Below are positions 44,077-57,700 of a stretch of DNA of 64,000 bases, piece by piece. This DNA comes from Bolinopsis microptera (lineage: Eukaryota; Ctenophora; Tentaculata; Lobata; Bolinopsidae), in NCBI RefSeq assembly GCF_026151205.1, contig NC_087084.1:9048894-9112893 (forward strand), in the 5' to 3' direction. Each line of letters starts with the position of its first letter. Positions within the stretch are counted from its first letter, which is position 1. The notes under the pieces are model-generated. The model saw only the letters and a program-made list of their open reading frames with translations. It made no database searches and was not told the origin of the DNA. The position numbers were made by a program, and so were the translations under genes.

Positions 44077-44722
44077 CTACATAGAATTAATAGCACGCTC
44101 GTAAATTGCCAGTTCTTTGGCAGCAAATGCTTTCTGTTTATCAGCATCCTTTTCATTCTTGCAGTAGTCATTGATTTTGTCAGTTGTTATTTTACCAAGC
44201 ACTTTTCGGGCACCGTCACGTTTCTCTTCACGGGCCTCATACAGCTGGTACAGTACCTGCAAATGTAGGGTTGGTGAAGCTACTTTAACAACTGAACAGT
44301 TCAAAATTTAGAGGCATTTTATGTTGGCTGCTTAATAAATGCATACTGGCGAAGGAATGATAAGACATGGGCTGGGTTGACCTTATAACAAGTAGAATTT
44401 AAACCCATGTTTTTTAGAGCAAATGGGTAATTCTGATGAAAAATTAAGGCACCACCTTTGGACCAAATTGTACAATTTTCTGGGCCTCTATTCTGAACCT
44501 TGTACCAAGATTTTAGTCTGTAATAGGAGAGCACAATCTTAATTTGATTTACTTTCCTTAATCCGAATTCAGTAGACTTACTTGAGCAACAGTCAAAGTG
44601 TTGAAGAATTGAAGTCCTTTCTCTCCATAGTTCTCAGTTGCAAAATTTCCCAGTTTATCAACAAGCCTGCCCTGATGTGTATCTCCGAGTATGTTGTGAA
44701 GGAAGTTTGACGTTTCGGACAT
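44077..44722 (-). CDS. Small conserved-looking protein of unknown function, two exons
   Basis: Exons 44,582-44,722 and 44,077-44,256 (donor CAA|GTAAGT, acceptor ACATTTGCAG, phase 0) give 106 residues: MSETSNFLHNILGDTHQGRL..., then VLYQLYEAREEKRDGARKVL..., ending YERAINSM. Helical, charged, no signal peptide or membrane span, so probably cytosolic. I do not recognise the family. An acceptor-like CTTCTTAACATCAG lies 9 bases before the ATG, like the downstream ribosomal genes. Clean splice sites and a full frame make it a likely real gene. Confidence 0.65.
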
Positions 44723-44732
44723 TATGAAATTC

Positions 44733-45681
44733 TGATGTTAAGAAGTTCAGTTAGAAAATTTCTTCAGAATTCTCACCAAATACTTAAAATATAGGAAAAT
44801 ACAGAAAGCTTTGCCGTAATTGGGACTTATGTGGCAGCCAGACCTCGACTCATGTGACTTTAAGCTCAGGAGGGACTTACAGCAAGTGGAATGAGAGTAA
44901 TAAATAAATCATCAGCAAGAGTATCACAAAGTTTAGAGTATCTCAGAGTTTCCATTAGAAGTTAGGCAAATTGGTCAACACAGATTCAGTACAGGTAATC
45001 ATTCTATATTATAATTATTAAATCTAAAATAGCTAATAATTTAATAAATTATTAACAGGCCCCTTAACGTGGGCAATAATATACGCTTTCTATAATGGAA
45101 AAGATGGATGTTACCCATTAACGCACAAGTTAAGACACAGTTTGGTTTATCAAACATGTGGGGTCAAGGATAGAAATCAAGTAATACTTATCAATAGTAT
45201 GAACAAAAACGAACTACCAGAAAAAGCGAACTTTAACAATAGTAAAGCATTCCATCATGTAAATCCTAATATTTTTTGGTTTTGCAATAAGTTTATTTGG
45301 GGGAAAAAAATTTAATTTGGCCCACCCAAGGGCCCTTCTTAATTTGGATAGGATTTTTTAAATTATTCTTAAATTTCTTGGCCTCCTATTTCCCTGGGGG
45401 AATCCAAATTTTTCCAAAAATTGACCCCTTTTTAACAATGATGAAGCAATCTTTTATGTNNNNNNNNNNNNNNNNNNNNNNNNNNNNNNNNNNNNNNNNN
45501 NNNNNNNNNNNNNNNNNNNNNNNNNNNNNNNNNNNNNNNNNNNNNNNNNNNNNNNNNNNAAAGAAATATCAGACTCGCTTATGTTAAAGAAATATCAGAC
45601 TTAGCAGTAGGAACTGTAGGGGTAAGACATATTTTCAAAAGCAGTAGTTAGTTAACATAATCGGAGTACAATGAGTCTAAC
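44733..45681. other. Intergenic region around an assembly gap
   Basis: No gene recognised. Sequence from about 45,290 to the gap has many doubled letters (GGGGGAAAAAAATTT, CCCTTTTT) unlike the rest and looks like low-quality consensus. The 3' exons of the large cysteine-rich gene should begin here or in the gap. Confidence 0.5.
45460..45559. other. Assembly gap (100 N)
   Basis: Exactly 100 N, a conventional placeholder size, so the true length is unknown. The 3' end of the large gene is probably affected. Confidence 0.99.
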
Positions 45682-45767
45682 CTCTCATCAACAGCTCGCT
45701 GGCAGTCAAATATGCTATTGCCATCAGACTCCATTCTGTCAGTTTCATCATAGAACACAAACCCAGA
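45682..45767 (-). CDS. Giant gene, last visible exon
   Basis: SGFVFYDETDRMESDGNSIF, DCQRAVDE; ends in phase 2 at GAGAG|GTTAGAC, so more exons follow, probably within or beyond the N gap. Confidence 0.75.
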
Positions 45768-48700
45768 CTGAGATTAAAATCAATACTTTAGTACAGACAA
45801 AATGAAAAAGGTTTACTGCAATTAATTAAACAACTCAAACTAAGAAATTTTCATGAAGATTTTTCAAATTTATGAGATTTCAAGAGGATTAAAAAAAGAA
45901 AGAGTACAATGAAGGGTAGGAAATATTCCGGGTAGTACCTTGCAGCGGCAGGAACCATCACTCATAAGGAAGTATCTGTTAGCTCCCACACACGTGCACA
46001 CTTTAGCACCCTCCTCGCTTTCAGCACTGCTACCACACGGCTTGCACTTGGCTTGTCCCTGAGGTAGTGGATTATCATGGGCTTTTAGATATGATTCAGA
46101 TAGGGTCCTCTTTTTTACTTAAGCGGTAAAAGGTAACCACTTTATCATATAACAATGTTAGAATCGAGTAAGCTGATCGCTCTGTACAAAAAAACAAAAA
46201 ACTTATGAGAAAACTTAAGAAGCTGAAAGAGAACGTACGTCGAAGAAGTTGTAGGTGTTAGGAGAACAACTCTTGCACACATCAGCTCCGACTCCCATGT
46301 CCATATCATTGTAGGTTCCGGCTGGACAGGGTGTAGGCCAGGGGGACTCCAGCTGACAGAACGTTCCCTGAGCACCAGGATATTATGAGGTTAGAATTAT
46401 AGAGGTTAGAATTATGAGGTAAGATCATATAGGTAGGATTGATAGTTTGAGGAATGAATCAAAATTCGACCAAATGGCCGGCCAGTAAAAAACAAATATT
46501 TCTAGTTGAACACTAGAATGGGGCCCTAATTTGGCTTACAAAGACGGAAAAGTAAAATAACCTGGGGACAAGGAACCGGACACTTGCTGCCCTCAGGGCA
46601 GGTATAGGTTCCGTTCCAAACGTCTGGTCCGTTAGTTCCCTCTACACAGTAGTGTCCCTGGGTGAGAGTGAGTTACTAAGAGTTACTAAGAGTTACTAAG
46701 AGTTACTAAGAGGTACTAAGAGTTACTAAGAGTTACTAAGAGTTACATGATAATGTCAGTGTCCCTAGGTAATATATTTAATGAATTAATCGTGTTTATC
46801 TGTATAATTATTTGAATAAAACAATACCTCAGGACAGGATAAGCAGAGAGTTCCGTCCAGGTTACCATAGAGACCAGCATTACATGGTGTACAGAAAGTC
46901 TTCAGATCGGTTCGCAGAGCACCTGTCACACAATCAATTATATTATTATTAGTAATTTGTAATTGATCTGTTATATATTTGTGATAGATTTGTAATCGAT
47001 TAGTAATTGGTTTGTAATTGGTATTTTTGATGGATGATGTTCACCGCTAACATCTCGTAAGTGTTACGATGATTTGCCCCGTCAAGAGGCGACGTTAACG
47101 TTGACGAGAGGAATTAATATAGCAGCCTATCCAAGATCGAGACTCCAGGGTCCAGACTCCAGGGTCCAGACTCCAAGGTCCAGACTCCAGGGTTGGATAG
47201 CGCGGATAACCCAAGTTATGATCATTAGGTAAGGGTTAAAGTTTTCAATCCGAACTCTTTTGAAATTTCACCAATTGGGATCATGAATAGATTTACATGT
47301 CAGTTATAAGTTTACCGCCAATATCCCTTGTTCCCGAATAGTTTTGCAGAAATATCTCAGTAATTTGGTTGTAATTCGTAGTCAATTAACTTGTAATTAT
47401 ACGGAATAATTCCTAAATATTGACTCGATCACGAAGTTGCCAAACTTATCAGGATAAATTTGTACACATCCAATAGTTATAATGCAATAATACGCACTTT
47501 TAACGTAGTATTCAATTTTCAAGAAAACACTTTTACCAATTCCCAAACAATCACCGCGTGTGCTAAAACCATTCACAAACCTCAACGTAACTGAGGTTGA
47601 CCTCAATCAAAACTGGTGTTTACCGTCAACAAAACTGAGTTTTACCCTCAACAAAACTGAGGTGTACCGTCAACAAAACTGAGGTTTACTCTCAGACCCA
47701 ACTTTAAACCCCTCCGCAATACACCTCACTCTGAACAACTCCCCTAGCTTACACAAAGTCAGCTGCTCATAAAATGAGGGTAACGAGCACAGATCCCACA
47801 AACACTTCCTAAAGTAAGGTATGGGATCTACACGTGATACACAGGTGGTGAAGTGGGGCGAGTAGAGGGTCTCTCCACATTTCTTTATAGCTGAACTTCT
47901 GAAGGATTTCACCCCGCAGAGATATGTGTTTTGTGTGGTTGGAAGCGGAGAGGAAGTTAAGTGACATTGGTTTACAGTGCTGTTTTCTTCATATTGAGCT
48001 GTTGTTTTTAAGTGAGTCAGGGAGACCTCTTCAAGAGTTGGAGGTTGGGAGACTTCAAGAGGGGTGAGAGGGTAACCGCACATGCCACATATTCTAGAGT
48101 TGGGGGTGTTAGGGGTGATGAGAGATAGGTGCAGACCCAGAATATCCCACACCAGTGTAATGTTATCTCCTACTGATATCAGCAGGTTATCTCCTTCTTG
48201 TTTCTGGGTGATTGAGGAAGGTCTGGTATTTGAGGTACTTGAGGTATTTGAGGTATTTGAGGTACTTGAGTTTATCGATGTAAGGGATCCTGGTCCTATT
48301 GTTATCTCTGTGTCAAGGTAAAACAGAACAAGAGATATTAAACACAAGGACTTGGAATCATCTGAAATGTACGGGCACCTCTCATAAAACCCATACAACG
48401 TCCACTTGAATCCCCCACAATCCTTAGCCACTGTAGTCCTACAAAACCTAGCTTTACCAGTAGATTCACTCTCATCCCCTGCTGGAAACACATCAGATAT
48501 CCTCCACGATCCAAACAACTGACAAATATCATTATCTTGATACAATATCTCAACCACATTTGACACAATCTCAATACAATCCTGATAGAAGCAGGTGTAG
48601 TTTCCCGCCCATTTCCTCTGAGCACGTGGTACGAGTAATCTGATAGCAGTGAGAGGTTCCCCATCACTTCCGGTTAACACCACTCCGTTCTGATACCAGA

Positions 48701-51700
48701 GTATCTTCTTACCTCTACCCCACCGTCCTGAGATCGTACAGTATAGATCCAGGTGTGTAGATCCGGTTAAGATAGGAGTTTCTGTGAGCAGTGATATAGA
48801 AGAGATCTGTAACTGATTGGTTTCATCGCATGACCACAGAGATTTAGGTGAAATGAGGGAGCCGGTGAGGCAGGAAGCACGGTTTATCTGGCAGAAAGAA
48901 GTGTAGTCCTTACAGTCCGAACCACATATAGATGTGGTTTTGTTCTGTGGTCCACATTTCTCTCCGCACAGCTTCTCAGTGACGTTCAGAAACACAGTGG
49001 TTTGTATCAGAAAGTTACCAGTTCTAGCGAAGCACGTGTAAGGCCCCGTGTCCTGTTCCGTGGCAACACCAAAACTCCTGACTAGAGTCACCGAGGTGTC
49101 ATTAACAGTCACACTACTGCTCTGAAGATCCAGCATCTCAGCTGGTAGATCCTCTTCTGTCTCCAGATACATATCCTCACTAACCCCTCCTTCTCCCTCT
49201 CTCTGAGTATTATGTCTGGTGTAGAGAGCGTTTAGACGCTGGAGCTGTTTGTTGAAGGGAGGGTCGAGGATCGTGAGGGGGATGTAGATCTTGCGGCGGA
49301 TATCTGAGGTACGGATCTTAACACGCCCTGATGGATCCAGCGCTATGTTATCTTCTTCTGATGTTATGGATGAGAGGGGGGAGGTGTCAGGTGTGGTTTG
49401 AATAGGAGATTCTCTTTCTCTTTCACTTTCGTTTTGGTTGTTATCACGTTTAGTTTGTTTCTGAGTTCCCTTGTAAAACCCAGTAATTGGAGGCTCAGCA
49501 GTACCAGTAGCTTTACACTCAATAATCACACTGTCACCAGCCTCAGCGTGGATATACTCAACCAATTCCACTGTAGGCGGGGAGATAGCTGAGCTATCAG
49601 GCAATGAGATAGCTGCAGCACCACTTTCACTTTCACTTTCACTATCTCCGTTACAGCCAGGGATGTTACAGATATGGATAGCGGCGGGTATGATTGTAGC
49701 ACACAGTTTGGAGAGAGCACAAGATCTGCACCAGAACGAGGGTCCGTCGTTAGAGCACCTTACCAGGTTCACGGCTTGTTTAGGGTCTCTGCTTTTGGCA
49801 GTTTCGTTTGAGAAGAAGATGGAATTGTATGTTGTGGATTGATCGGAATTGACGAAAGTATTGTTGTTCGTAGTTTGGTTTGTGTTTCTGGGTGATTGAT
49901 CAAGGTTTTGGGAGTCAGAAGCTGTTTCTTTTTCTCTGCTGTTTGATTTACCAGTCATCTGGTCTATTGCTCGCGTGGAGTTTCTTAGAGTTGAGTTAAG
50001 ATAAGTGGTGTTGCCAGCTGATGTGGAGTTGGTAGGAGTTGTTTTGGATAGGGTTTCTGAAAGAGGCTGATCATATTTGGTGCTCGGTTTGTTGGTTCCG
50101 ACGATCTGACAGTAGCACAGTAGCAAACAAGGAAGCAGTGAATTCATGGCAAATTCGGTGGGAAAATCAGCAAAAACAAGCTTTCAAAATTGGAAATGAA
50201 GTTACGCTTAATTATTGGTTAAGGAAATTGGGTTAGATGTCCAATTACTAAGAAGTAAGAACACATCGTCTGATCGGCCAGGCAGCTAAATTTGTAATCC
50301 ACGACGTTAGAGTTAAACGTAATGGTAATTGTTGTCACTCAATTAACTTACTGAATTGATCAGAGGAGGTCACACTGTTGCGCACATAATTTTTTAGACG
50401 ATATTTCAAGTAAAAGGTCGTATTAGGACGTATTTGACTGTACTAAAGGTAAAATATTGTTTACAATTGTTAAACAAGAAACTCAAATTCAGTCCAAAAT
50501 AACGAATAAAACCTGAGTCAGATGCAGCTTTCCATCCTAGAGGACAAGTGAGACGGTTAACGGAACCCTCGGGACAGTAGTAGGGGTACTCACACTGCTC
50601 TGGTATTGTACACTCCGCAGGACATGAATATCTGAGGGAAAAGTGGAGTTAGTTCTGTTTTGAAATAATGGGGAGAGGTGGTACAATTGTCGTGGGAGGC
50701 GCTTATAAATTAGTAAAATTATAGAATCACTGGCACATGTCAAACATGACAGAAAATTTTGGGGGATGGTTACAGTACCAACGTTTTCTTACTTCGTGAA
50801 AATTGAATACAGAGAAAAATCAGAAAAAGCAAATCTCGGATATTAAGCACAGAATTCTGATACTGGGATTATTCAATAAAGAAAATAGCCTATTTGCATG
50901 GAATTAAGCTTGTCCAGGTTTCACTCGGAACACTCAAATAACCCAGCAAAACACAAAAGAGTGTACTAACCCAGCAGGACAGGCCTCAGGAGTGTTGGTG
51001 CCGTTAGGACAGAAGTAGCCGCTAGGACAAGCCTTGGGAGCTGGTGTACCTGAGGACTCGTTATAATGGCAGTAGTATCCTGCTGGGCACCACTGACCTG
51101 GAGAAGAGGAGGGTATATCAGAAGTAGTCAAACAATATACAGATAATTGTCTAGCTATGAAAATAAATAAACCAATACAGTAAATGTAATGAAACGGTAG
51201 AAATTAAAAAAACCAGGGTGACCTGCAGAGGAGGTTATATTTCTAGGTAAAGTTTTGGAAATGTCGATATTACAGTACTGGAGAGGAGTGGAGGTTATAT
51301 TTTGTATTTCTAGGTATAATAGTCTTGGAAATGTCGAATGTCGATGTTACAGTAAAGCGTCCATACTTGAAAATATAGACAGTTTAAGATTGGGTTTTGA
51401 TGATACTTCTTAACATTATGATAAGCCAAAAGGGTAGCAATTACAAATCTAGATGGTAGAGGTGAAGTACCTGAGATGTGACCCGAGTCTGATTCTCCAT
51501 CACAGAAGCGCCCACGTGAGCAGGCAGCACAGGAATCCGTATCTTTACCACCTGAGTTAGTGTTGTGAGGGAGACAGTCATTATTATCTTAAGTTACTGT
51601 TAGTTTTTAACAGCCCTGTAGAGTGTAGATTCTTGGCAGAATTTGTCATAGTCGGCAGAAAATCTGTTGCAAAACTAAACGCCGCTACGTTTAGCTTAAC

Positions 51701-54700
51701 TTATTTCTCTCCAACTAATCATAAAATGAGAGAATCTACAGGAAGATCTGACACAAAGAAACATTCTACAGACCACAAAGAATCACATATTTTACATACC
51801 GACAAGGTCCCTCATAAATCCGACAGGGCACCTCACTATCTGGTTCATGCCCGGACAGAAATGACCGACTGGACACTCGTGTCCGTCCTTGGTTGGAAGA
51901 GCTAACTCGTTGCAGTAGTAACCTGGAAGTTGAAGTGTTTAACATATTGTAGTGTTTTACATACTGTAGAGTCTAGTAGATTGAGTACAATGAGGGCGAA
52001 AGTAATCAACAAAAATACTGAATAAGCATTAACGCCAAACATGAACATTACAAAATAAAAAGCGACTCCAGAATTTCAATCATCTCCCAGAAAATCCAAA
52101 CAAACTCTCTCTCTTATCTCTTAAAATCTATTATCTCCTCTCTTATATCTTATCCCTTATTATATATCCCTTATTATATATCCCGTATCTCTTATCTCCT
52201 ATCTCCTATATTATCTTATCTCTTATATCTTATCTCTTATATCTTATCTCTTATCTCCTCTCTTATATCTTATCTCTTATCTCCTCTCTTATCTCTTATC
52301 TCTCACCTGGCGGACAAGGCACACAGGCGTCCTGCATGTTAGTCTGCCCCTTCTTATCGTTGTAGTACCCCACCGGGCAGGGTGTGGTATCACTATCTGA
52401 AGGACAGTACGACCCAGCTTCACAGGGGATACCTGTTATGGAACCTTCTGGACATTGCCAGCCTCTAGGGCACGCCTGAGAGGGGGAGTTGGTTGTTAAT
52501 CTTTAAAGATATTGGTATAAAATTCGAGGGGCGGGCTTTTATTTCCACAGTTTTGCAGTTATAGCCTTGATTCTGTTACAAGAACACGTGCCAACTGCCA
52601 ATGTGCCACAAACAATCTGCAGCCTTTATAATGTCACTCAAACTTACCAAACAATCAGTTGGATCATCGCCAGCAAACTTACCACACAATCAGTAGGAGC
52701 AGCTCCACCCGAAATGTTCCTATAAGTATCAACAGGACAAGGAACAGCAGCCTCCGAACCCGCCAGACAGTAGTGACCAGGGGGACAGGGGTAGGCGAGG
52801 TGGTTAGTGGTGTTGTAGGTGATGGTGGAGTAGGACTCGTAACTTCCTGTTACGCAGAGGTAACCTGCCCCGCACTCTCCTGAGGGTGGTGTTACAGGTG
52901 AGGTTAGTGTTACAGGTGAGGTTAATGTTACAGGTGAGGTTAGTGTTACAGGTGAGGTTAGTGATACAGGTGAGGTTAGTGTTACAGGTGAGGTTAGTGT
53001 TACAGGTGAGGTTAGTGTTACAGGTGAGGTGATGTATATTATTATATTATGTAATAAAAACGAGGTGGGGGAGAGAGGTTAGTTGGCTTGGTTTGTGTTT
53101 TGTAACCAAGTTATATTCTTATTGGTACATCATTCAGCCATAAGGAGCTAAAAAGCACTTTAAAAGAAGAAAATCTCACCAGTTATTTGGCCGTTAGTAC
53201 AATATTTGCTGATAGGACAGACTTGACAATCGGAGGGTTTTCTGAGACCTCTTACATCATCTTCAGTGTATGTTCCCCTTTCACACAGTGGAGGTGGGTC
53301 TCCAGTTTCTGGGCGAATGGAGGAAGATTAGAATATTAGGAGGCAATGAAACTAAAGTGGGGAGGCAGTGAAACTATAGTGGGGAGGCAGTGAAACTATA
53401 GTGGGGAGGCAGTGAAACTATAGTGGGGAGGCAAAGAAACTAAAGTGGGGAGGCAATGAAACTATAGTGGGGAGGCAGTGAAACTATAGTGGGGAGGCAG
53501 TGAAACTTAAGTGGGGAGGCAGTGAAACTATAGTGGGGAGGCAATGAAACTATATATATAGTGGGGAGGCAGTGAAACTATAGTGGGGAGGCAGTGAAAC
53601 TATAGTGGGGAGGCAGTGAAACTATAGTGGGAGGCAGTGAAACTATAGTGGGGAGGCAGTGAAACTAAAGTGGGGAGGCAGTGAAACTATAGTGGGGAGG
53701 CAGTGAAACTATAGTGGGAGGCAGTGAAACTATAGTGGGGAGGCAGTGAAACTATAGTGGGGAGGCAGTGAAACTATAGTGGGGAGGCAGTGAAACTATA
53801 GTGGGAGGCAGTGAAACTATAGTGGGGAGGCAGTGAAACTATAGTGGGGAGGCAATGAAACTATAGTGGGGAGGCAGTGAAACTATAGTGGGAGGCAGTG
53901 AAACTATAGTGGGGAGGCAGTGAAACTATAGTGGGGAGGCAATGAAACTATAGTGGGGAGGCAGTGAAACTATAGTGGGGAGGCAATGAAACTATAGTGG
54001 GAGGCAGTGAAACTATAGTGGGGAGGCAGTGAAACTATAGTGGGGAGGCAGTGAAACTATAGTGGGGAAGCAAGGAAACTATTATAGTGGGGAGGCAGTG
54101 AAACTAAAGTGGGGAGGCAGTGAAACTATAGTGGGGAGACAAGGAAACTATTATAGTGGGGAGGCAGTGAAACTATAGTGGGGAGGCAAGGAAACTATTA
54201 TAGTGGGGAGGCAGTGAAACTAAAGTGGGGAGGCAGTGAAACTATAGTGGGGAGGCAATGAAACTATAGTGGGGAGGCAGTGAAACTATAGTGGGGAGGC
54301 AGTGAAACTATAGTGGGGAGGCAGTGAAACTATAGTGGGAGGCAGTGAAACTATAGTGGGGAGGCAGTGAAACTATAGTGGGGAGGCAATGAAACTATAG
54401 TGGGGAGGCAGTGAAACTATAGTGGGGAGGCAATGAAACTATAGTGGGAGGCAGTGAAACTATAGTGGGGAGGCAGTGAAACTATAGTGGGGAGGCAGTG
54501 AAACTATATTTAAAGAAAACTGTTGTTAAAGAAAACACACGCGCAAGTACACGAGGAGATAATAAAACACACGTGCAGATACTATTTACTAACCATGAGG
54601 ACAGTAACTGTGAGGGAGACACTCCAACATATCCACAGCTCCTCTGGGACAATAGTGACTCTCCGTACAGTAGTTACACTGAGCCTGTCCCTCTTGTGGT

Positions 54701-57700
54701 TGGTACATTGAGGCGGGACACGGTTCTGGGGTACCTGTTTTAGGACCGCAACTGCAGGAGGGGTGAGTGTGAGGAATAGTGGCTTCAGAGATTTTATTAA
54801 ATTGGTAAATCTAAGGAAAAGAATTATTAGTGCTAAGGATGGCCTGGCTGATCGCATGCAAAAGACTTATCTAATGAAATGAGTAATTCGTTATTCGTTA
54901 GTTATTATTATTCATTCGTTGTTTTTCATATGGATTTTCTACGTACATGACCAGTGGCGTAACGAAGGGCCCCGGCGCCAAAAGGGGAGGGAGCGACAAC
55001 AGGGCTTACAGGGGGGCGCCAACAGGCAACGTTACGCCACTGCATACATCATGATCATGGTAGAGTTTTAGAAATAAAGCACGAGAAATCAATCAACTTG
55101 AAGAAGCAAAAGTTAGAGTTCACGTTAAATGGTGCATAGTATTCAGTAAAATATTTGAGTCCTGTAGACAAATAGCGGATCAGGAGATTTTATCGCACCG
55201 GAAAAGAACTATTAGTCCTCAAGAGGTCATCAGGAATGGCTCGGAGTCAAGACGACTCAAGAGACGCATACATCGATGTGTGTATCGATGAGAGTGAATT
55301 TTATGCATAAAGGGTGAACTGTACAGTGTACTCTCAAAGGTATTTTCTCGATGAAATGAACGGTTCATTACTCGTTATTTCTTACTCGTTATTTGTTATT
55401 TGATGCATAACGTTTCTGCACACATCATCTCATGGTTCTAGGAATGAGGCAAAAGACAAATATTTGTTAAATATTTGTTGAAACATGCAGAACCAAAAGT
55501 TCGAATTCACGGTTTATGGTGCCTTATAGTTCTCCGTTAGAATATATTATTTACATAAACGAGCTTCTGATACTCCGTTTATTTACATGTGTGACTTGTT
55601 TGATGTTGTTATTAATCTTTATTAAGGAAGACATCTTCTTAAGTATTCCAATTTTAAGCTTTGTTTTGTTTATTATTCGAATTCATCTTGTAGTGCATCT
55701 ATCATTTCCTCTTTCAATTAAGAATTATATTTTATACCTTCCCACAAAATAGTTAAAAGTTTAATCCGTTCTTTACTTCTTATCATTCATTAATCGTAAT
55801 TTACAATCATTTACAGCCATAACAGTTTTTCTTGAAAAAAAAAACCAAAAACAAACTACCAAAGTACCAAGACTTCAGAATGTCAAATTAACGAACCTGT
55901 GGCCCTTTGGGCACTTGAGATGTTCAGGAGAGGAACTCCCCCCAGGACAGTAGAACCCACGTGTACATTCCAGAGAGGGAGTAACAGTACCTGAGTTACA
56001 GTAGTACCCTGCTGTGCAGTCCAGACAGTCCTCAGCTGCTGCCGCTCCTGTTTTGTCGTAGTATGTACCTGAGAGAGAGAGTAGTGGTTAATGAGATGTT
56101 AGAGTGAAATAGTCTAGGGTTTGTGTAAGCAGTGATTAATTGAGATGAATTTAGGGTAATATTGTGTAATATGTAGATAGTGTAATGATTATAATAAGGC
56201 GGTCGTGGGGTCCAGTATGTGACGGTAGTATTTTGGGCATATATTAGTAGACGACAGTTATTGCAGTTTAAGTGCAGAGAGGTCAGTTTAACATATGTTG
56301 GGTCAGTACGAGGTTGAGTTATGGAGTGTTTACAGAATACTAGTGTTACAATGTTGTGGCTATCGACAGGACAGTTTGAGATTCCTGGAAAATAATAGGG
56401 TTAGCCTTTTGAGGATAGCGGAGTGCCAGTTTACCCGATCGAGAGGGGGGTCATTTTGATACCGGGGAGGTTCTGTAGCTAGAACCTGTTAAGGTTAGGT
56501 CGTTTAGTTAGGTAGATGGTTATAGTGGTAAGTATAATATTGGCGGCCGTAGAATAGTGGAGCATTACGTAGTTACTATTATCAGGCTTGGTTGTGGCCG
56601 GGGTCAACAATGGTTGGTCCGACACCAGGGGATGTCTTGACAACACTGGGCTCTGGCAGAGCGAGAGTCAGCAATGGTTGACTCAGATAGGTAAAGCTAA
56701 ATTAAGAGTAAGAGCCCGGGAGAAATAGTCAGCACTGGTTGACTTAGACAGATAAGGCTAGACTAAGAGTAAGAGCCCGGGAGGAATAGTCAGCACTGGT
56801 TGACTTAGACAGATAAAGCTAGACTAAGAATAAGAGCCCGGGAGGAATAGTCAGCAATGGTTGACTCAGATAGGTAAAGCTAGACTAAGAATAAGAGCCC
56901 GGGAGGAATAGTCAGCACTGGTTGACTTAGAACAGATAAGGCTAGACTAAGAGTAAGATGGTGTAAAAACGAAACGGCTATTACACGGCAACCGGCTTGA
57001 CTGGCCTTAACGGGGCGCTCCCTGGTCAAAGGATAGGGCGACTAGAACTAACTGAACCTGAATTAAACAAGGTCTAAAACCTAATAAACTGCTTGTATGC
57101 CGTCGGGATGGGCGTAGTCCAGGCAGGTGATGTCCCCTCCTTCAGTTTTATTTCAGTCTCAAACTCTGTACAACACCCGATATCAAACTCGTTTCTTGAG
57201 AAACACCCTCTATGCTCCCAGATTATCTGCTCAAGACGCTCCCGGTCACTAGCTGTCATCTCTGCTTCAACCTCGCTAAGTCTTAAGCTCTCGAACAGTT
57301 CCCTCTTAGTCCACTGGTCAGTGCAGCTGCTATCCGGTACCCTCTCGCTACCTGTAGCGTCCTGAATTCCGGAAACGTCCCTGTGTATCGCTTCAGCCTC
57401 AGGCTTTATTATCTTAACACCGTGTATCATGTGATGATCCCCTAGCGGTTTTAAATGTCCTATGACAGTGTTTCTAAATATTTGAATGGGCCTGTCGGTG
57501 GCGTTGATGCATTTCACCGGGACAAATTTACCGCGGGAGTGGACTACTGCTGTAGCCATCAAAATGCCTGTACGCTGCAACCCATTTCTACAATGCGGTT
57601 CCATGATGCCCTGATAACTTCCGCCCTTTGCCTGGATTCGGCCTCCTACAAATTGGGCTGTGTTTGGCGGAATCACAGTCACCTTCGCACATCTGATCTT

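Noticed and set aside
45297-45587. Open frame running across the N gap
   Set aside because: Contains the 100-N placeholder and low-quality flanking sequence; not evidence of a protein.
53335-54510. Possible CRISPR-like array of short direct repeats
   Set aside because: Repeats are contiguous without spacers and the genome is eukaryotic; it is a minisatellite.
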